A stretch of DNA of 37,980 nucleotides from Asparagopsis taxiformis (Eukaryota > Rhodophyta > Florideophyceae > Bonnemaisoniales > Bonnemaisoniaceae), in NCBI GenBank assembly GCA_030407315.1, contig JALQPE010002006.1:1-37980 (forward strand), in the 5' to 3' direction. How positions within the stretch are numbered: the first letter of the stretch is position 1; the number at the start of each line of letters is the position of its first letter. This document shows positions 36,631 to 37,980 of this stretch, in pieces. The notes beneath the pieces are model-generated. The model was given only the letters and a program-made list of their open reading frames with translations, had not been told where the DNA came from and searched no databases. A program made the position numbers and the translations under genes.

Positions 36631-37665
36631 ATGTTTGAGATTGCATAGTAGAGAAAATATTTTCATCGAAATTTACATGGAGCTGATGGAGGTTTTAAGG
36701 ATGAGGTATGAGAGGAAGAAAATTCTTCTGTGGTATGAGGATGTGTTCTGTGGGGGGATGGAATCTTGGGATGGTACAGGGGGAGGTGGAAATGTACGGA
36801 GTGCGGGTTTAGAATGGATTGTGATTCGGAGAGGAGTGCCGACAAGCATATTATGGGGATTGGGGAGACGCTGCGGGGTGTTGGGGTAGTGAGGGCGGAG
36901 GAGGTGTTTAGGTGGGACCGTAGGAGGGTGCGGTTGAAGGCGCCGAGAGGAGGGTTTTTAGGAAAGTGAGGAGAAAGAAGGGGAGGGGGTGGCGTCTGTT
37001 CTGGCTGTGGTGAGTGGGGATGTGATGGAGAAGAAGGGGGTTATTGTATTTGGGGAGGGAGGGGAGTGGGAGGAAGGGTGCGAAGTGGGGGGTTGATATG
37101 TGTTTCAGAGCGGGGAGGTTTCTGGGGATACGGCGGGGAGCCACCCCGCAGTGCGGGAGCGTGGGCCGGTGGTGGTGGTGTATACGGTATCGAAGATGCG
37201 GATGGCGTGGGGGCATGGAGCAGCTGAGGGAGGGAGGGGTGGAGCAGGTCGGGTACGGGATGGGGAGTGAGAGGTTTTGGAAGAGTAAGCTGCAGGGGAA
37301 GTTTGTGTAGAGGGCGAAGGAGAGGGGTTGAGGGTAGAGGAGAGAGGGTACTGAAGAACAATACGTTTCAAAGGTGATGGGGGAGAGCATGGTCGAGGAG
37401 ATAGGGGGTGTTTTGCCCTATTCTGAGGTAGTATGAGGACTGGTTATACGAAATCTGTACGGTAGAGCAGAAAAGTAGGTATGGAATGGAGGTGTGCACC
37501 GTGGAAGCGGGGATAGGTATCTGAAAATGCGTGCTAGAGTGGTATTGGGGGTGTTTGAGGTACAGTACGGGGGAGGTGAGCACCAACAGGAAGGGGGTGT
37601 GAGCGAGAGGATGAAAAAATTAAAGACGAAATTGGAGTCGACCGACAAGGAAAAATAGAGTGGTC
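36631..37665 (+). other. G-rich right subterminal zone, possible decayed ORF
   Basis: Strongly G-rich plus strand, mirroring the C-rich left zone. Frame fragments look faintly coding: KCTECGFRMDCDSERSADKH near 36790-36850 resembles a zinc finger, and later pieces such as RGPVVVVYTVSKMRM near 37160-37200 occur in other frames. Stops and frame changes break them, so no gene is called. Confidence 0.3.
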
Positions 37666-37922
37666 GCCGTGATGGATGCGGACATCCATGTCGAGCACGG
37701 CGGCAGAAATTTCTGGGGTCGAAATTTTTGAATTTCTGAACCGGCGCCCGTCCTAGGTGGACATAGACATGGCGGAAGTCCATCCCGAGGGGGACATCCG
37801 TGGTACTAGAAACAATGAATGTCGCCCTAGTAATTAGACGTACTAGACCGCATGGACGTCCGGTTCTAGGCGGACATCCAAAAATACTGGAGAACATGGA
37901 CGTCCGCCTAGTAATACTAGGT
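37666..37922 (-). repeat. Right subterminal repeat region
   Basis: Several GGACGTCC/GGACATCC motifs, CTAGTA/TACTAG pairs and an AGAAATTTCTGG...AAATTTTTGAATTTCT segment. The last resembles the GGATGTCC...CCAGAAATTCTAAAATTT part of the dispersed repeats, linking those repeats to the element's end. Confidence 0.65.
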
Positions 37923-37968
37923 GTACTAGAGGTTGTGGACGTCCGCGTCCATTTCCGAGAACACAGAC
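37923..37968 (-). repeat. Right terminal inverted repeat
   Basis: On the minus strand it reads GTCTGTGTTCTCGGAAATGG and on through GGACGCGGACGTCCA, matching the left end with 2 mismatches in 33 bp, plus CTCTAGTAC at the same offset. Confidence 0.75.
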
Positions 37969-37980
37969 GAAGAAGGGAAT
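37969..37980 (+). mobile_element. Probable continuation of copia element 2
   Basis: Twelve bases (GAAGAAGGGAAT) that, appended to the codon at 15051-15053, keep the copia pol frame open (N-E-E-G-N). Too short to identify alone; the assignment depends on the transposon model. Confidence 0.45.

Larger units (their letters stand above)
15054..37968. mobile_element. Putative giant TIR DNA transposon with transposase and DNA/chromatin-modification cargo
   Basis: Its left end (GTCTGTGTTTTCGGAAGTGG...) and the reverse complement of the right end (GTCTGTGTTCTCGGAAATGG...) match over about 46 bp. Subterminal CTAGTA and GGACGTCC motifs occur on both sides. The left end interrupts the copia pol frame. 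The 12 bases after the right end continue it in frame (I-N then E-E-G-N). A CG at both borders could be a 2-bp target duplication (element 15055-37967) or part of the TIR; no longer duplication is seen. It encloses a Plavaka/KDZ-like transposase gene. At about 22.9 kb it is far larger than typical TIR elements. Alternatives are two separate elements with related ends, or a nested composite. Confidence 0.65.

Noticed and set aside
36908..37390. 160-codon minus-strand Pro/Ser/His-rich ORF
   Set aside because: The composition follows directly from the G-rich plus strand; there is no motif, and overlapping long frames occur on both strands.
15054..37968. Fungal Starship, Maverick/Polinton or giant-virus insertion
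   Set aside because: No tyrosine recombinase, protein-primed DNA polymerase, capsid or packaging ATPase was seen; the transposase and TIR structure fit a cut-and-paste element better.

Overview
This is eukaryotic nuclear DNA dominated by nested mobile elements. It shows LTR retrotransposons, a SET domain, an NB-ARC/WD40/TIR receptor-like gene, Kozak-like starts and intron-poor genes, with no operons. My best guess is an alga, possibly a multicellular red alga, but no rRNA, tRNA or organelle marker is present to prove it.

Layout. (1) 1-1224: the 5' end of a decayed minus-strand Ty1/copia element (LTR, TATA, primer site, gag, protease active site) running off the left edge. (2) 1225-4552: a plus-strand NB-ARC/WD40/TIR gene whose ATPase half is missing because the copia LTR abuts it; it also carries a frameshift. 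(3) 5062-10717: a nearly complete Ty3/gypsy chromovirus-type element with 392-bp LTRs differing at 3 positions. It has frameshifts in protease and RT, and a TGA replacing the chromodomain tryptophan. (4) 10725-15053: a second Ty1/copia element with its 5' LTR, one in-frame TGA, and an abrupt break at the RT/RNase H border.

(5) 15054-37968: what I read as one giant TIR-bounded DNA transposon of about 22.9 kb inserted in copia element 2. Its two ends match as inverted repeats, and removing it rejoins the copia reading frame with the last 12 bases of the window. Inside are a 43-bp tandem array, degenerate repeats, a 1013-aa Plavaka/KDZ-like transposase gene, a convergent 761-aa coiled-coil accessory gene, and two large cargo genes. 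One cargo gene fuses a circularly permuted (beta-class, DPPY) DNA amino-methyltransferase to a SET domain. The other fuses a ParB-like domain to a 2-oxoglutarate/Fe(II) dioxygenase fold and is frameshifted in this copy. Ten copies or part-copies of a palindrome-rich repeat (about 170-500 bp) flank the cargo genes. They share GGACGTCC-type motifs with the element's termini.

Functional reading (inference). Transposase plus DNA-binding/coiled-coil partner would be the mobility module. Methyltransferase-SET and ParB-dioxygenase would be a chromatin/DNA-modification module able to write, and possibly remove, marks on element or host DNA. Linkage of TET/JBP dioxygenases to KDZ transposons is known in fungi. 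The combination seen here, with a DNA-methyltransferase/SET fusion, is the most interesting candidate for an undescribed system in the window.
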